From Rhodoferax sp. (GTDB lineage Bacteria; Pseudomonadota; Gammaproteobacteria; Burkholderiales; Burkholderiaceae_C), in the NCBI GenBank assembly GCA_020048795.1, contig JAIFMA010000172.1:1-19262 (forward strand): a DNA stretch of 19,262 nucleotides, written 5' to 3'. The notes beneath the pieces are model-generated. The model saw only the letters and a list, made by a program, of their open reading frames with translations, was not told the DNA's origin and made no database searches. Position 1 is the stretch's first letter; each line of letters starts with the position of its first letter. The translations under genes were made by a program, and so were the position numbers. Below are positions 1-8,688 of this stretch, one piece after another.

Positions 1-64
1 GGGCTGGGGGCGTTTTTATTAACTTTTTTCGATTCTTCCGGATCGATTCGATTGAGAGCTTAAC

Positions 65-2530
65 TTGGTTGATTTTTCGCCTTTTTCAACCCTCAAACGT
101 GCCATCGGTGGCGCACCTGCCGAGCCGACGACGCTGGGGCGTTTCCAACTCAGACGCCTGCTGGGGCAGGGTGCACAGGCCAAGGTCTGGCTGGCTTTTG
201 ACCCCCGGCTTGAGCGTGAAGTGGCGATCAAGCTGATGCTGCCGGTGCAGCAGACCAGCGCCAATGCGGTCAGTCAGTGGCTTCAGGAGGCGCGCAGTGT
301 CAGCCGTCTCACGCATCCCAACATCGTGCCGGTGTTTGAGGCCGATGTGCAGGACCAGCAGCCGTATCTGGTGTTCGAATATGTACCTGGCCAAACCCTG
401 ACCCAGCAGTTGCAGGCAAACGGTGCCATGCCCGCGCCGCAGGCCTGTGCCTTGATGCAGGATGTGCTCAGCGCACTGGTGGCTGCGCATGACGCTGGCG
501 TGGTGCATCGTGACCTGAAACCGTCCAACGTGCTGATTGACAACAACGGTCGGGCCCGGGTGATGGACTTTGGTATTGCCGCCCGAATCAATGTGGCGCA
601 GTCTGGGGACGAGGTCGAGGTGGCGGGTAGCCCGGCATATATGGCGCCTGAGGCGGTGCGCGGTGAAGCCATTTCGCCCCTGATGGATGTGTATGGTGCC
701 GGCCTGATGCTGGCCGAAATGCTGCGTGGCCGACCGCTGCGGGGGGGCACCGACCTGCACAGTGCGCTGCAAAAGGTGGCCCACGAACCACTGCTGTTGC
801 CGGCCGATCTGCAAGAGCGGCTGGACGACCCTTTACGCGCCATGTTGCTGCGGGCTACCGCCTTTGAGGCCCAGCAGCGTTACCCAAGTGCCCAGGTTTT
901 TTTAGATGCCTTGCAGGGGTGGACGGGCAATCGCCAGCCCGAGCCGGTGGCTGATGGGTCGGCCCCGGGATCAAAAAACAGCACGCTGGAATTCCTGTTG
1001 CGTCGCATGCGTTACAAAAGTGACTTCCCGGCCTTGTCAGAGTCAATTGGCCGCATCCAAAGCATGGCTGGGTCTGAAAAAGAGAGCATCAGCAGCGTCA
1101 CCAATGAAATCCTGAAGGATGTTGCGTTGACCAACAAACTGCTGCGATTGGTCAACAGTGCCCACTATGCCCGCGGCAGCAGTATTGGTACGGTGTCTCG
1201 CGCGGTCAGCCTGGTCGGGTTCAACGGCATTCGCAACATGGCGCTGAGCCTGGTGCTGCTGGAGCACATGCAGGACAAATCGAACGCGCACTTGCTGAAG
1301 GAAGAATTTTTGCGGGGCCTGATGGCCGGTTCGATTGCGGCTGAACTCGGCAACACCACGACCGAGGGTGAAGAGGCTTTTATTGGCGCCCTGTTTCAGA
1401 ACCTGGGGCGGATGTTGTCGCAGTTTTACTTTCCAGAAGAAGCGGCCAGCATTCGTGCGCTGATGACAGCCACGCGTGATCCCATGAGCGAGGAGGCCGC
1501 TTCCATCCGGGTGCTGGGCATGGGCTTCGAGGCATTGGGGCTAGGGGTTTCCAAGGCCTGGGGTTTGCCTGAAAGCATCCAGCGCTGCATGCTTCGACCG
1601 GTGGGTGATCCGCCCAACCGGGTGCCGCCCGAGGCCGCTGGCCGTGTGCGCTGGAGTGCGCGCGCCGCCAACGAACTGGCCAACGCCATGCTGCATGGCG
1701 ACCAAAAAGAGGTTGAACACCGTCTGTCGCAGATTGCCAGACATTACAGCAAGGCGCTCGGACTGCCAGCCCAGCACATTCAGGAGGCCACTGCCACGGC
1801 GCGCAAGAAACTCATCGAGTTGGCCAGTGCGATGGACTTGACGGTACGCGCGGGTTCACCCGCATCGCACCTGCTGACGAGTGGTGTAGAGGTCACACAG
1901 GTCCATGTCGAGTATTCACCCGGGGATGCCGATACCCTGGGATCGACTGAACTCCAGGCCACCCAGGTCATTGGACCCCGGCAAGTCGGTGCCGCCCCGG
2001 TCAAGACCGACCACGTCACCCAGACCCTGGCCGCTGGCGTGCAGGACATCACCAATGCCATGGTGGAAGACTTCAAGCTCAGCGATGTGCTGCGCATGAT
2101 TCTGGAGGCGATGTTTCGGGCCCTTGAGTTTCACCGCATCATTTTTTGCATGCGCGACCCTAAAACCGACACACTGACCGGCCGGTTTGGGCTGGGTGCG
2201 GGCGTGGAAGGGGTGGTCAAGTTGTTCAACGTCCCCATGAACGCGTCCGGCCTGCCCGACCTGTTTGCCACCATCTGCAACAAGGGTGCCGACACCCTGA
2301 TCAGGGATGCCAGCGACCCGCGCATTGTCGAGCGCCTGCCGCCCTGGTACCGCAAAACCTACAACGCGCCCACTTTTCTGATCCTGCCTTTGCTGCTCAA
2401 GGGGCGACCCTTTGGCCTGATCTACGCCGACAAGATCGAGCCTGGCGGGTTGGTGGTGGACGACAAAGAGCTGGCGCTGCTACGCACCCTGCGCAATCAG
2501 GCGGTGATGGCGTTTCGCCAGTCCACCTGA
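65..2530 (+). CDS. Ser/Thr protein kinase with HDOD and GAF domains
   Basis: An 821-residue cytoplasmic signalling protein that probably phosphorylates Ser/Thr in partners or itself. The kinase domain spans about residues 25-285, with a glycine loop GQGAQAKV (35-41), the VAIKL lysine (K56), HRDLKPSN (catalytic D150), DFG (168-170) and APE (194-196), so all catalytic motifs are present. An HDOD domain follows at about 308-520 (segment ILKDVALTNKLLRLVNSAHY), then a linker and a C-terminal GAF domain at about 670-815. HDOD domains lack the metal-binding HD residues and act in signalling; GAF domains usually bind small ligands. No transmembrane segment is seen, unlike many PknB-type kinases. The start is TTG at 65 with GAGAG at 54-58; the next in-frame ATG (about 236) would delete the P-loop. 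The gene stands alone and converges on bdhA. The input signal and targets cannot be read from sequence. Confidence 0.9.
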   Translation: MVDFSPFSTLKRAIGGAPAEPTTLGRFQLRRLLGQGAQAKVWLAFDPRLEREVAIKLMLPVQQTSANAVSQWLQEARSVSRLTHPNIVPVFEADVQDQQPYLVFEYVPGQTLTQQLQANGAMPAPQACALMQDVLSALVAAHDAGVVHRDLKPSNVLIDNNGRARVMDFGIAARINVAQSGDEVEVAGSPAYMAPEAVRGEAISPLMDVYGAGLMLAEMLRGRPLRGGTDLHSALQKVAHEPLLLPADLQERLDDPLRAMLLRATAFEAQQRYPSAQVFLDALQGWTGNRQPEPVADGSAPGSKNSTLEFLLRRMRYKSDFPALSESIGRIQSMAGSEKESISSVTNEILKDVALTNKLLRLVNSAHYARGSSIGTVSRAVSLVGFNGIRNMALSLVLLEHMQDKSNAHLLKEEFLRGLMAGSIAAELGNTTTEGEEAFIGALFQNLGRMLSQFYFPEEAASIRALMTATRDPMSEEAASIRVLGMGFEALGLGVSKAWGLPESIQRCMLRPVGDPPNRVPPEAAGRVRWSARAANELANAMLHGDQKEVEHRLSQIARHYSKALGLPAQHIQEATATARKKLIELASAMDLTVRAGSPASHLLTSGVEVTQVHVEYSPGDADTLGSTELQATQVIGPRQVGAAPVKTDHVTQTLAAGVQDITNAMVEDFKLSDVLRMILEAMFRALEFHRIIFCMRDPKTDTLTGRFGLGAGVEGVVKLFNVPMNASGLPDLFATICNKGADTLIRDASDPRIVERLPPWYRKTYNAPTFLILPLLLKGRPFGLIYADKIEPGGLVVDDKELALLRTLRNQAVMAFRQST

Positions 2531-2548
2531 AGTTAGGCAAGGTTTTGG

Positions 2549-2592
2549 CATCAAGCCCTTATTGTTAAAGCGATAGGCACTATTGAATCAGG
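2549..2592 (-). repeat. Copy A of a ~50-bp intergenic palindromic repeat
   Basis: Lies between the convergent kinase and bdhA genes. Read on the minus strand it has the family landmarks CAATAG, then TGCC, CGCTTTA, AATAAGGGCTT and GATGCC in the same order as the other four copies. It is the most diverged copy. It could form a weak stem-loop and act as a bidirectional terminator, but it lacks a clear T-tract. Confidence 0.55.
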
Positions 2593-2619
2593 AGCGTTAC
2601 AGATGTCCAGCGTCTGCTG

Positions 2620-3390
2620 TCACTGCGCGGTCCAGCCACCGTCCATGTTCCAGGCCACGCCACGCACGTTGTTGCCCGCCGGTGAGCAGAAAAACACCGC
2701 CAGTGCACCCAGTTCCTCAGGTGTGGTGAACTGCATCGACGGCTCTTTTTCACCCAGCATCAGACGGATGGCTTCATCGTTGCTGACCCCCAGCGCAGCA
2801 GCCTTGGCATCGATCTGCTTTTGCACCAGCGGTGTCAGCACCCAGCCCGGGCAAATGGCATTGCAGGTGATGCCGGTGGTGGCGTTTTCCAGCGCGGTGA
2901 CCTTGGTCAGCCCGACCACGCCGTGTTTGGCCGCCACATAGGCAGCCTTCTCGGCCGATGCCACCAGCCCATGGATCGATGCCACATTGATGATGCGGCC
3001 CCAGCCGGCTGCCTGCATGGCAGGTAGTGCCAGCCGGGTGGCATGAAAGGCGCTGCTCAGGTTGATGGCAATGATGGCATCCCAGCGCTCGGGGGCAAAG
3101 TTCTCAATCCGTGCCACATGCTGAATGCCGGCGTTGTTGACCAGAATGTCAACCCGGCCAAAGCGGCTGGCGGCATGGGCCATCATGTCGGCAATGTCGG
3201 CCGGTTTGCTCATGTCGGCGCCGTGGTAATCCACCGGCACGCCCAGCGCAGCCACTTCGGCCCGAGGACCCGCCACGTCACCAAAACCGTTGAGCACGAT
3301 GTTGGCGCCCTGGGCCGCCAGGGCTTTGGCAATGCCAAGGCCAATGCCGCTGGTGGATCCGGTGACGAGTGCTGTTTTACCCTTGAGCAT
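2620..3390 (-). CDS. bdhA: D-3-hydroxybutyrate dehydrogenase (SDR family)
   Basis: A 256-residue short-chain dehydrogenase that interconverts D-3-hydroxybutyrate and acetoacetate with NAD(H), a step in turnover of poly-3-hydroxybutyrate. Seen in the protein: nucleotide-binding motif TGSTSGIG (10-17), NNAG (85-88), active-site Ser138 in the segment INVASIHG, and the catalytic pair Tyr151-x3-Lys155 (YVAAK). The segment ICPGWVLTPLVQKQI and the ending MDGGWTAQ are typical of the 3-HBDH subgroup. The start was placed at the ATG at 3390 because GGAG lies just upstream; an in-frame TTG at 3402 would add only four residues and its first bases are part of that Shine-Dalgarno. It is divergent from the hydrolase gene, with 138 nt between. 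Substrate assignment is by family resemblance; another hydroxyacyl SDR is less likely. Confidence 0.9.
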   Translation of the reverse strand: MLKGKTALVTGSTSGIGLGIAKALAAQGANIVLNGFGDVAGPRAEVAALGVPVDYHGADMSKPADIADMMAHAASRFGRVDILVNNAGIQHVARIENFAPERWDAIIAINLSSAFHATRLALPAMQAAGWGRIINVASIHGLVASAEKAAYVAAKHGVVGLTKVTALENATTGITCNAICPGWVLTPLVQKQIDAKAAALGVSNDEAIRLMLGEKEPSMQFTTPEELGALAVFFCSPAGNNVRGVAWNMDGGWTAQ

Positions 3391-3528
3391 GGTGTTCTCC
3401 AAAATATATTGATGGAAATCCGGCTTCTGCTGAAGGCCGGGTTCGAGTTTGAATTAGGATGTTGCCGTGACACCAACCCTGTGCGTGTCTGCGTCCAACC
3501 CCGTCATTATCCAGCCCCCCAACCCACC

Positions 3529-4425
3529 ATGTCCGACCCGAACCTTCAATTTGTCAGTTGCCCCGATGCTCATGGTGGCCACCGCATGGCCTACTGGCAA
3601 TGGGGCAACCCTGCCGCCGGTCATGTGGTGTTGTGTGTGCATGGCCTGACCCGGCAGGGGCGTGACTTTGACACACTGGCGCGTGCCGTGTGTGATCGGG
3701 CTGGCGCTGCGGTGCGCGTGGTGTGCCCGGATGTGGTGGGCCGTGGCAAGAGCGACTGGCTGAAAGACCCGCAGGGCTACCAGGTTCCTTACTACGCTGC
3801 GGACATGCTGACTTTGCTGGCGCAATTGCAGCCCACCACTCTCGATTGGCTGGGTACCAGCATGGGTGGCTTGATTGGCATGGCGGTGGCAGGCCAGCCC
3901 GATCTGCCCGGGTTTGCCCGGATACGTCGACTGGTCCTCAACGATGTCGGCCCCACCATCGAATGGCAGGCCCTGCAACGCATCGGTCAATACCTGGGCC
4001 GGACCGGTGATTTTCAGACCGAGCAGCAGGCCGCCGATGCCACATGGGCCGTCTCGGCCAGTTTTGGCCCGCATACTGCGGCGCAATGGCTGGCCATGAC
4101 CCGGCCGCAGCTCAAACCCATTTCCGAGGGCTCCAGCCGGCTGACTTTGCATTACGACCCCGCGATAGCGCAGCCATTTGCCGCGTTGACGCAAGAGTCG
4201 GCGCTTCAAGGCGAGGCCCTGTTGTGGCAAGCCTATGACCAGATCACGGCACAGACGCTGCTGGTGCGCGGTGCCGAGTCTGATTTGCTTGCCAAAGCGA
4301 CGGCCCTGGCCATGACGCAGCGTGGCCCCAAGGCGCAGTTGATCGAGTTTGCCGGTGTCGGTCACGCACCGACCTTTGTGGCACCCGACCAGGTGCAGGC
4401 GATGTTGTCCTTTTTGCTGGACTGA
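3529..4425 (+). CDS. Alpha/beta-fold hydrolase
   Basis: A 298-residue serine hydrolase of the alpha/beta fold. Visible features are the oxyanion-hole HG (38-39), nucleophile elbow GTSMGG with Ser111, a probable acid at Asp252 (GAESD) and the catalytic His279 (GVGHAP), so the triad looks complete. A cap region lies between about 145 and 235. No signal peptide is evident, so it is presumably cytoplasmic. The open frame extends far upstream antisense to bdhA; the ATG at 3529 is chosen because recognisable protein begins there, but no Shine-Dalgarno is visible and a GTG at 3481 is an alternative. It lies 17 nt before relA on the same strand, suggesting co-transcription. Its divergent neighbour bdhA makes an ester or hydroxybutyrate-oligomer substrate conceivable, but that is guesswork; the substrate is unknown. 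Confidence 0.85.
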   Translation: MSDPNLQFVSCPDAHGGHRMAYWQWGNPAAGHVVLCVHGLTRQGRDFDTLARAVCDRAGAAVRVVCPDVVGRGKSDWLKDPQGYQVPYYAADMLTLLAQLQPTTLDWLGTSMGGLIGMAVAGQPDLPGFARIRRLVLNDVGPTIEWQALQRIGQYLGRTGDFQTEQQAADATWAVSASFGPHTAAQWLAMTRPQLKPISEGSSRLTLHYDPAIAQPFAALTQESALQGEALLWQAYDQITAQTLLVRGAESDLLAKATALAMTQRGPKAQLIEFAGVGHAPTFVAPDQVQAMLSFLLD

Positions 4426-4442
4426 ACCGGTACCCGGTGGGC

Positions 4443-6698
4443 ATGAAAAGTCTCCCGATCCGACCCCCGGCATCTGGGCAGACCGCCCAGGTGGTTTCGC
4501 CGGTAGTGACCGCCACGCAGAACAGCCTGCCAGAACAAGCCGATGCGCTGGCGCGTGCACGGGCCTTTGCCGAGCCGCTGCTGGCCAGCCAATTGCTGGA
4601 CTCCGGTGAAAGTGTTTTGGCCCACGCCGATGCGGTAGCCCATATTTTGCGTGGCATTGGCGGGTCGCCGGCCATGCAGGCCACCAGCTATCTGGTGTAC
4701 GCCTGTGATCATCTGAACAAACCGCAGGACGTGATCGCCAAGGCTTTTGGTGAAAACTTTGCTGCGCTGGCGCTGGAAACCGCCAAGCTGGTGCGGGTGC
4801 AGCGCCACGCGCGCCAGGCACGGCTGGCGCGACAACCGGCGGAGCTCGGCACGGCTGCCATGCAGCAGGATGCTGCGGTGCAACTGGAAAATGTGCGCAA
4901 GATGCTGCTGGCGTTTTCGCGCGATTTGCGGGTGGTGATGCTGCGCCTGGCTTCGCGGTTGCAGACCCTGCGTTATTTTGCCGCGACCAAGCTGCCGGTG
5001 CCAGAAAGCATCGCGACTGAGGCCTTGCAGGTCTTTGCGCCGCTGGCCAACCGGTTGGGGATCTGGGAAATCAAGTGGGAAATGGAAGATCTGGCGTTCC
5101 GGTTTCTCGAGCCCGACACCTACAAACAGGTGGCCCGACTGCTGGACGAAAAACGGGCTGAACGCGAAGCCAACGTCGAACGTCTGCGCAGCCAACTCGA
5201 AACCGACCTGACTGCCCATGGCCTGTCGGCCAGGGTATCCGGTCGGCCCAAACACATCTACAGCATTGTCAAGAAAATGCGCGGCAAGTCACTCGGGTTT
5301 GACCGGGTTTACGACGTGCGTGCGTTGCGCATTGTGGTGACCAGCGTGTCCGAATGTTATGGTGCCTTGAGCTGGGTGCACAGCCGCTACACGCCGATTG
5401 CCGAAGAATTTGACGACTACATTGCCAAGCCCAAGGGCAACGGTTATCAGTCCTTGCACACCGTGGTGCGTGATGCGGCGGGGCAACCCACCGAGATCCA
5501 GATCCGCACCCAGGCCATGCACGACCACGCAGAAAACGGGGTGGCAGCGCACTGGGCCTACAAGGAGGCCGGTGCCAAGGGCTACGCGGGGGTATCGGCC
5601 AGCGGTGCCTATGATGCCAAGATTGCCGTGCTGCGCCAGTTGCTGGCCTGGGAGCGCGACTTGTCGGGTTTGCAGCCGCAAACCCAGGCACCCTCGGTGC
5701 TGGATGATCGCATTTATGTGTTGACCCCGGATGCCGCCATCGTGGAACTGCCCCGTGGAGCCACGGCCGTCGATTTTGCCTACACGGTGCACACCAGCCT
5801 CGGTCATCGCTGCCGCGGGGCACGCATCGACGGTGCCATGGTGCCGCTGAATACGCCGCTCAAGAATGGCCAGACGGTGGAAGTCAGCACCACCAAAGAG
5901 GGCGGTCCGTCGCGCGACTGGCTCAACCCCGAGCTGGGTTACCTGGTCAGCCATCGGGCCAAAACCAAGGTCAGAGCCTGGTTTAATGCGCTGGCCATGA
6001 GCGTAACCATCGCCAAGGGCCGCGAAGCCGTTGAAAAGCTGCTGCAACGCGAGGGCAAGACGGCTGTCAAACTTGATGATCTGGCGGTGCAACTTGGTTT
6101 TGCCAACGCCGAGGCTCTGTTCGAGGACGTCGGCAAGGACGAGTTTTCACTGCGCAGCATCGAGCTGCTGCTGCGTCCGCCCGAAGCGCCCCAGTTTGAT
6201 GCCGATGCGCCATTGCTGCGCAAGCCCCGCTCGGGTGACAACCCCGGCAAGGGTGGTTTGCTGGTGGTGGGGGTTGATTCACTGATGACACAAATGGCCA
6301 AATGTTGCAAACCGGCACCACCCGATGCGATTTGTGGTTTTGTCACGCGCGGCAAAGGGGTCAGTGTGCACCGCACCGACTGCACCAATTTGAAGGAAAT
6401 GGTCGCCAGAAATGGCGAGCGTCTGATTGAAGTCGAGTGGGGCGTGACACACGCGGCCTCAAATTCGGTCTATCCGGTTGACGTGGCCGTGCAGGCACAA
6501 GACCGCCAGGGCCTGCTGCGTGACATCTCGGAGGTCTTCACCAAAGAAAAGATGAACGTCACCGGCGTGCAAACCCAGTCCATCAAGAACGTGGCCTGGA
6601 TGACCTTCACCGTTGAAGTGGCTGACTCGGGGCGCTTGCACAAGGTGCTGGGCCTGGTGGCCGAACTGCCGGGCGTGCGCTGGGCCAGAAGAAAATAG
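4443..6698 (+). CDS. relA: RelA-type (p)ppGpp synthetase
   Basis: A 751-residue long RSH protein that makes (p)ppGpp from ATP and GDP/GTP, normally on stalled ribosomes, to trigger the stringent response. Order: pseudo-HD region (about 45-185), synthetase (about 240-375), TGS (about 418-480, DDRIYVLTPDAAIVELPRGA), Cys-containing zinc-finger region (MAKCCKPAPP, HRTDCTNL) and C-terminal ACT domain (about 670-750). The hydrolase centre is degraded: the HDxxED site reads YACDHLNKPQD and the downstream LADR-type helix reads LASRLQTLR. The synthetase carries EFDDYIAKPKGNGYQS (322-337), the acidic ExDD signature of monofunctional RelA rather than the RxKD of bifunctional enzymes, and YDVRALR with D291. 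ATG 4443 is preferred; an in-frame GTG sits two codons upstream at 4437. A separate SpoT-like hydrolase must then exist elsewhere in the genome (inference). Confidence 0.93.
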   Translation: MKSLPIRPPASGQTAQVVSPVVTATQNSLPEQADALARARAFAEPLLASQLLDSGESVLAHADAVAHILRGIGGSPAMQATSYLVYACDHLNKPQDVIAKAFGENFAALALETAKLVRVQRHARQARLARQPAELGTAAMQQDAAVQLENVRKMLLAFSRDLRVVMLRLASRLQTLRYFAATKLPVPESIATEALQVFAPLANRLGIWEIKWEMEDLAFRFLEPDTYKQVARLLDEKRAEREANVERLRSQLETDLTAHGLSARVSGRPKHIYSIVKKMRGKSLGFDRVYDVRALRIVVTSVSECYGALSWVHSRYTPIAEEFDDYIAKPKGNGYQSLHTVVRDAAGQPTEIQIRTQAMHDHAENGVAAHWAYKEAGAKGYAGVSASGAYDAKIAVLRQLLAWERDLSGLQPQTQAPSVLDDRIYVLTPDAAIVELPRGATAVDFAYTVHTSLGHRCRGARIDGAMVPLNTPLKNGQTVEVSTTKEGGPSRDWLNPELGYLVSHRAKTKVRAWFNALAMSVTIAKGREAVEKLLQREGKTAVKLDDLAVQLGFANAEALFEDVGKDEFSLRSIELLLRPPEAPQFDADAPLLRKPRSGDNPGKGGLLVVGVDSLMTQMAKCCKPAPPDAICGFVTRGKGVSVHRTDCTNLKEMVARNGERLIEVEWGVTHAASNSVYPVDVAVQAQDRQGLLRDISEVFTKEKMNVTGVQTQSIKNVAWMTFTVEVADSGRLHKVLGLVAELPGVRWARRK

Positions 6699-6756
6699 AA
6701 AAAGTGGCTCTAACGCACACTGAATAAGCGCTGGCAGCTCTATATTTGATAGTAAA
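6699..6756 (-). repeat. Copy B of the intergenic palindromic repeat
   Basis: Fills most of the relA-sbcB gap. On the minus strand it reads CTATCAAATATAGAGCTGCC, then AGCGCTTATTCA, GCGTTAGAGCC and a T-rich end. The CTATCA, AGCTGCC, AGCGCTTAT and AGAGCC landmarks match the other copies. Its T-rich minus-strand flank could help termination. Confidence 0.7.
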
Positions 6757-6777
6757 ACGACTGAATACCGAAACCCC

Positions 6778-8214
6778 ATGGCGCATACTTTTCTATGGCA
6801 CGACTACGAGACCTTTGGTGCCAACACCCGCAACGCCCGCCCGGCGCAGTTTGCCGCCATCCGCACCGATGCCGATCTGAACCCGATCGGCGAGCCGTTG
6901 ATGCTGTATTGCCAGCCCGCGCCCGATTTTCTGCCCAGCCCGGCGGCTTGCCTGATCACCGGCATCACGCCGCAGCAATGTCTGACCAAAGGGGTGCCTG
7001 AGTACCAGTTTGCCGGGCAGATTGAGCAGGCCTTGAGCCTGCCCGGCACGGTGGGCGTGGGCTACAACACCATCCGCTTTGACGACGAGATCACCCGCTT
7101 CATGTTCTGGCGCAATCTGATCGACCCATATGCGCGCGAATGGCAAAACGACTGTGGTCGCTGGGACTTGCTCGACGTGGTGCGCACCGCCTATGCCTTG
7201 CGCCCGGATGGCATGCAGTGGCCGGTGAATGCCGACGGCAAGCCCAGTTTCAAGCTGACCGACCTGAGTGCCGCCAACGGACTGGCGCATGAGAGCGCGC
7301 ACGATGCCTTGAGCGACGTGCATGCCACCATTGCGCTGGCGCGATTGATCAAAGCCGCGCAACCCAAGCTGTTTGACTTCAGCTTTGGCCTGCACAAAAA
7401 AGATCGCGTCATGGCCGAGCTGGGCATGCCTTTCACACCGCAAAACGCCCGCCCGTTCTGGCACATTTCGGGCATGTTTGCGCCTGAGCGCGGTTGTCTT
7501 GCGCTGATGTGGCCGCTGGCCATGCACCCGGGCAACAAAAACGAGCTGCTGTCCTGGGACCTGGCGCAAGCTCCGCGTGAGCTGGCCGATCTGAATGCCG
7601 AGCAAATTCGCCTGCGCCTGTTCACCAAAACGGCTGATTTGCCGGCAGGCATGGCACGTCTGCCCATCAAGTCGGTGCATCTGAACCGGTCGCCGATGGT
7701 GATGCGCAACCTGAAAGTGCTCAGCGACCCGATGGCACGGCGCTGGGGTATCGACGTGGCCGCGCAGTTGCAGCACGCCCAGGCCGCGCGTGATCTGCCC
7801 GACATGAGCGCCATTTGGGCGGCCGTGTTCAAGCGTGAGGACGAGGTGCGACTGGATGTGGACGAAGACCTTTACAGCGGTTTCATTGGCAATGCCGACC
7901 GCCGCCGCTTGAACGAACTGCGTCATAGTGCGCCTGAGCAACTGGCGCGTGCCCGGCCGACATTTGATGATGCGCGTCTGACGGAGCTGCTGTGGCGCTA
8001 CCGGGCGCGCAATTTTCCGCAAAGCCTCAGCGCCGAAGAGGCAGCCCGTTGGGAGGCGCATCGTGCCGCCCGGCTGTTCGATGGGGCCAGCGGTGCCCTG
8101 ACGGTGGCCGCCTTGTTTGACGAGATGGACAAACTTGCCGAAACCGCCGGCGAGCGCGGCGAAGCGATCTTGGGCGCGCTGTACGACTACGCCGAGATGA
8201 TCGCGCCTGCGTGA
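6778..8214 (+). CDS. sbcB: Exodeoxyribonuclease I
   Basis: A 478-residue 3'-to-5' single-strand DNA exonuclease of the DEDDh superfamily, used in recombination and mismatch repair, and stimulated by SSB in E. coli. The N-terminal exonuclease domain shows motif I HDYETFG (Asp9, Glu11), motif II around YNTIRFDDE (Asp102), and motif III HDALSDV (His175, Asp180), so the four acidic residues and the catalytic His are present. The remaining residues match the SH3-like and helical ExoI C-terminal domains, for example KSVHLNRSPMV and DEDLYSGFIGNADRR. Length fits the family (about 475). The ATG at 6778 has no obvious Shine-Dalgarno; the upstream gap is mostly repeat copy B. Likely a single-gene unit or read through from relA. 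Confidence 0.93.
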   Translation: MAHTFLWHDYETFGANTRNARPAQFAAIRTDADLNPIGEPLMLYCQPAPDFLPSPAACLITGITPQQCLTKGVPEYQFAGQIEQALSLPGTVGVGYNTIRFDDEITRFMFWRNLIDPYAREWQNDCGRWDLLDVVRTAYALRPDGMQWPVNADGKPSFKLTDLSAANGLAHESAHDALSDVHATIALARLIKAAQPKLFDFSFGLHKKDRVMAELGMPFTPQNARPFWHISGMFAPERGCLALMWPLAMHPGNKNELLSWDLAQAPRELADLNAEQIRLRLFTKTADLPAGMARLPIKSVHLNRSPMVMRNLKVLSDPMARRWGIDVAAQLQHAQAARDLPDMSAIWAAVFKREDEVRLDVDEDLYSGFIGNADRRRLNELRHSAPEQLARARPTFDDARLTELLWRYRARNFPQSLSAEEAARWEAHRAARLFDGASGALTVAALFDEMDKLAETAGERGEAILGALYDYAEMIAPA

Positions 8215-8478
8215 TCAAGAGCGCCAGGTGGCCCAGGCGATCACACAGCCGTATCCGATGCCGCTGTCACAACGGTATGGACAAAGGGGGTGTCCCTTTA
8301 GCCCCACAACGGGTGGAATCAGGTGCTGCTGATGGCCTCAGTTTCAGCAATCAGCGATGGCACGAACAAAAGGGGTGCAAGCAGCGATTCGCGCTGATCC
8401 AGGCACTTTCCTGGTGGGTCGCAAAGTCTGAGATAGAGCCCATCCACATGGCCATGATCGCCACAACGGGTAGCAGAT
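8215..8478. other. Intergenic stretch with no recognisable gene
   Basis: Both strands contain open frames here, but none gives a protein I recognise. The minus-strand frame crossing 8300-8470 has no clear start and the plus-strand one runs into the REP-like motif downstream. An 11-bp direct repeat (CCACAACGGGT) occurs at 8304-8314 and 8461-8471. A small imperfect hairpin (AAAGGG/CCCTTT) lies near 8283-8298. Probably decayed accessory DNA. Confidence 0.5.
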
Positions 8479-8555
8479 TTGGGGTCGGATCCCAATTCGG
8501 CACCCTGGCGTGTGCCGGGGTGACGGGGCATCACCGAATTGGACTCTGACCCCAA
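8479..8555. repeat. REP-like inverted pair 1 (REPIN-like)
   Basis: The arm at 8479-8500 (TTGGGGTCGGATCCCAATTC plus GG) is inverted at 8534-8555 with 19 of 22 positions matching. Between them a second hairpin, CACCCTGGC (8501-8509)/GCCGGGGTG (8514-8522) with a 4-nt loop, is fully paired if one T-G wobble is allowed. The motif GGGGTC-N-GA-CC-ATTCGG resembles, from memory, short repeats mobilised by REP-associated tyrosine transposases (RAYT). No such transposase is in this window. Confidence 0.6.
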
Positions 8556-8608
8556 TTCTGCGGACCATTGACGGTCGGGCAGGCCCACCGAGTTGCCAGA
8601 AATTTACG

Positions 8609-8663
8609 AAAAATCAGGCTGTAGCGCTTATGCAGAAAGCGTTGGCTGCTATTGGTTTGATAC
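8609..8663 (-). repeat. Copy C of the intergenic palindromic repeat
   Basis: On the minus strand it reads TATCAAACCAATAGCAGCC, then AACGCTTT, GCATAAGCGCTACAGCC and a terminal T-run. This is one of the best preserved copies, with a stem AGCGCTT/AAGCGTT that is complete if one wobble pair is allowed. It sits between the two REP-like pairs. Confidence 0.75.
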
Positions 8664-8688
8664 CACTTGCGGCATCATGCCATGATAT

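Noticed and set aside
1..64. Possible terminator or promoter in the left edge
   Set aside because: A short CGAT/ATCG dyad and T-runs are present but no convincing stem-loop or promoter hexamers; only the GAGAG ribosome-binding site at 54-58 is supported.
3391..3402. TTG start for bdhA adding four residues
   Set aside because: The TTG overlaps the GGAG sequence that serves as ribosome-binding site for the ATG at 3390, and the family's N-terminus begins at MLKGK.
4437..4442. GTG start for relA two codons upstream
   Set aside because: The ATG at 4443 is the stronger start codon and the two extra residues add nothing conserved; the choice remains slightly uncertain.
3454..4821. Long open frame on the minus strand opposite the hydrolase and relA start (also 6793-8061 opposite sbcB and 11447-12913 opposite kdpB)
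   Set aside because: The sense strand encodes clear conserved proteins and GC-rich codon bias opens the antisense frames. Their translations are rich in Arg, His and Pro or Ser and show no family motifs.
8304..8471. CCACAACGGGT direct repeat as an attachment or target-site duplication
   Set aside because: It is only 11 bp, and the 146 bp between the copies show no element ends, so chance or an unrelated cause is as likely.
8211..8549. 112-residue open frame after sbcB as a gene
   Set aside because: It overlaps the sbcB stop, has no recognisable protein similarity or good Shine-Dalgarno, and its 3' end is made of the REP-like motif.
8319..8588. 89-residue minus-strand frame as a transposase remnant
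   Set aside because: I could not match it to any transposase motif, and its start lies within repeat sequence.
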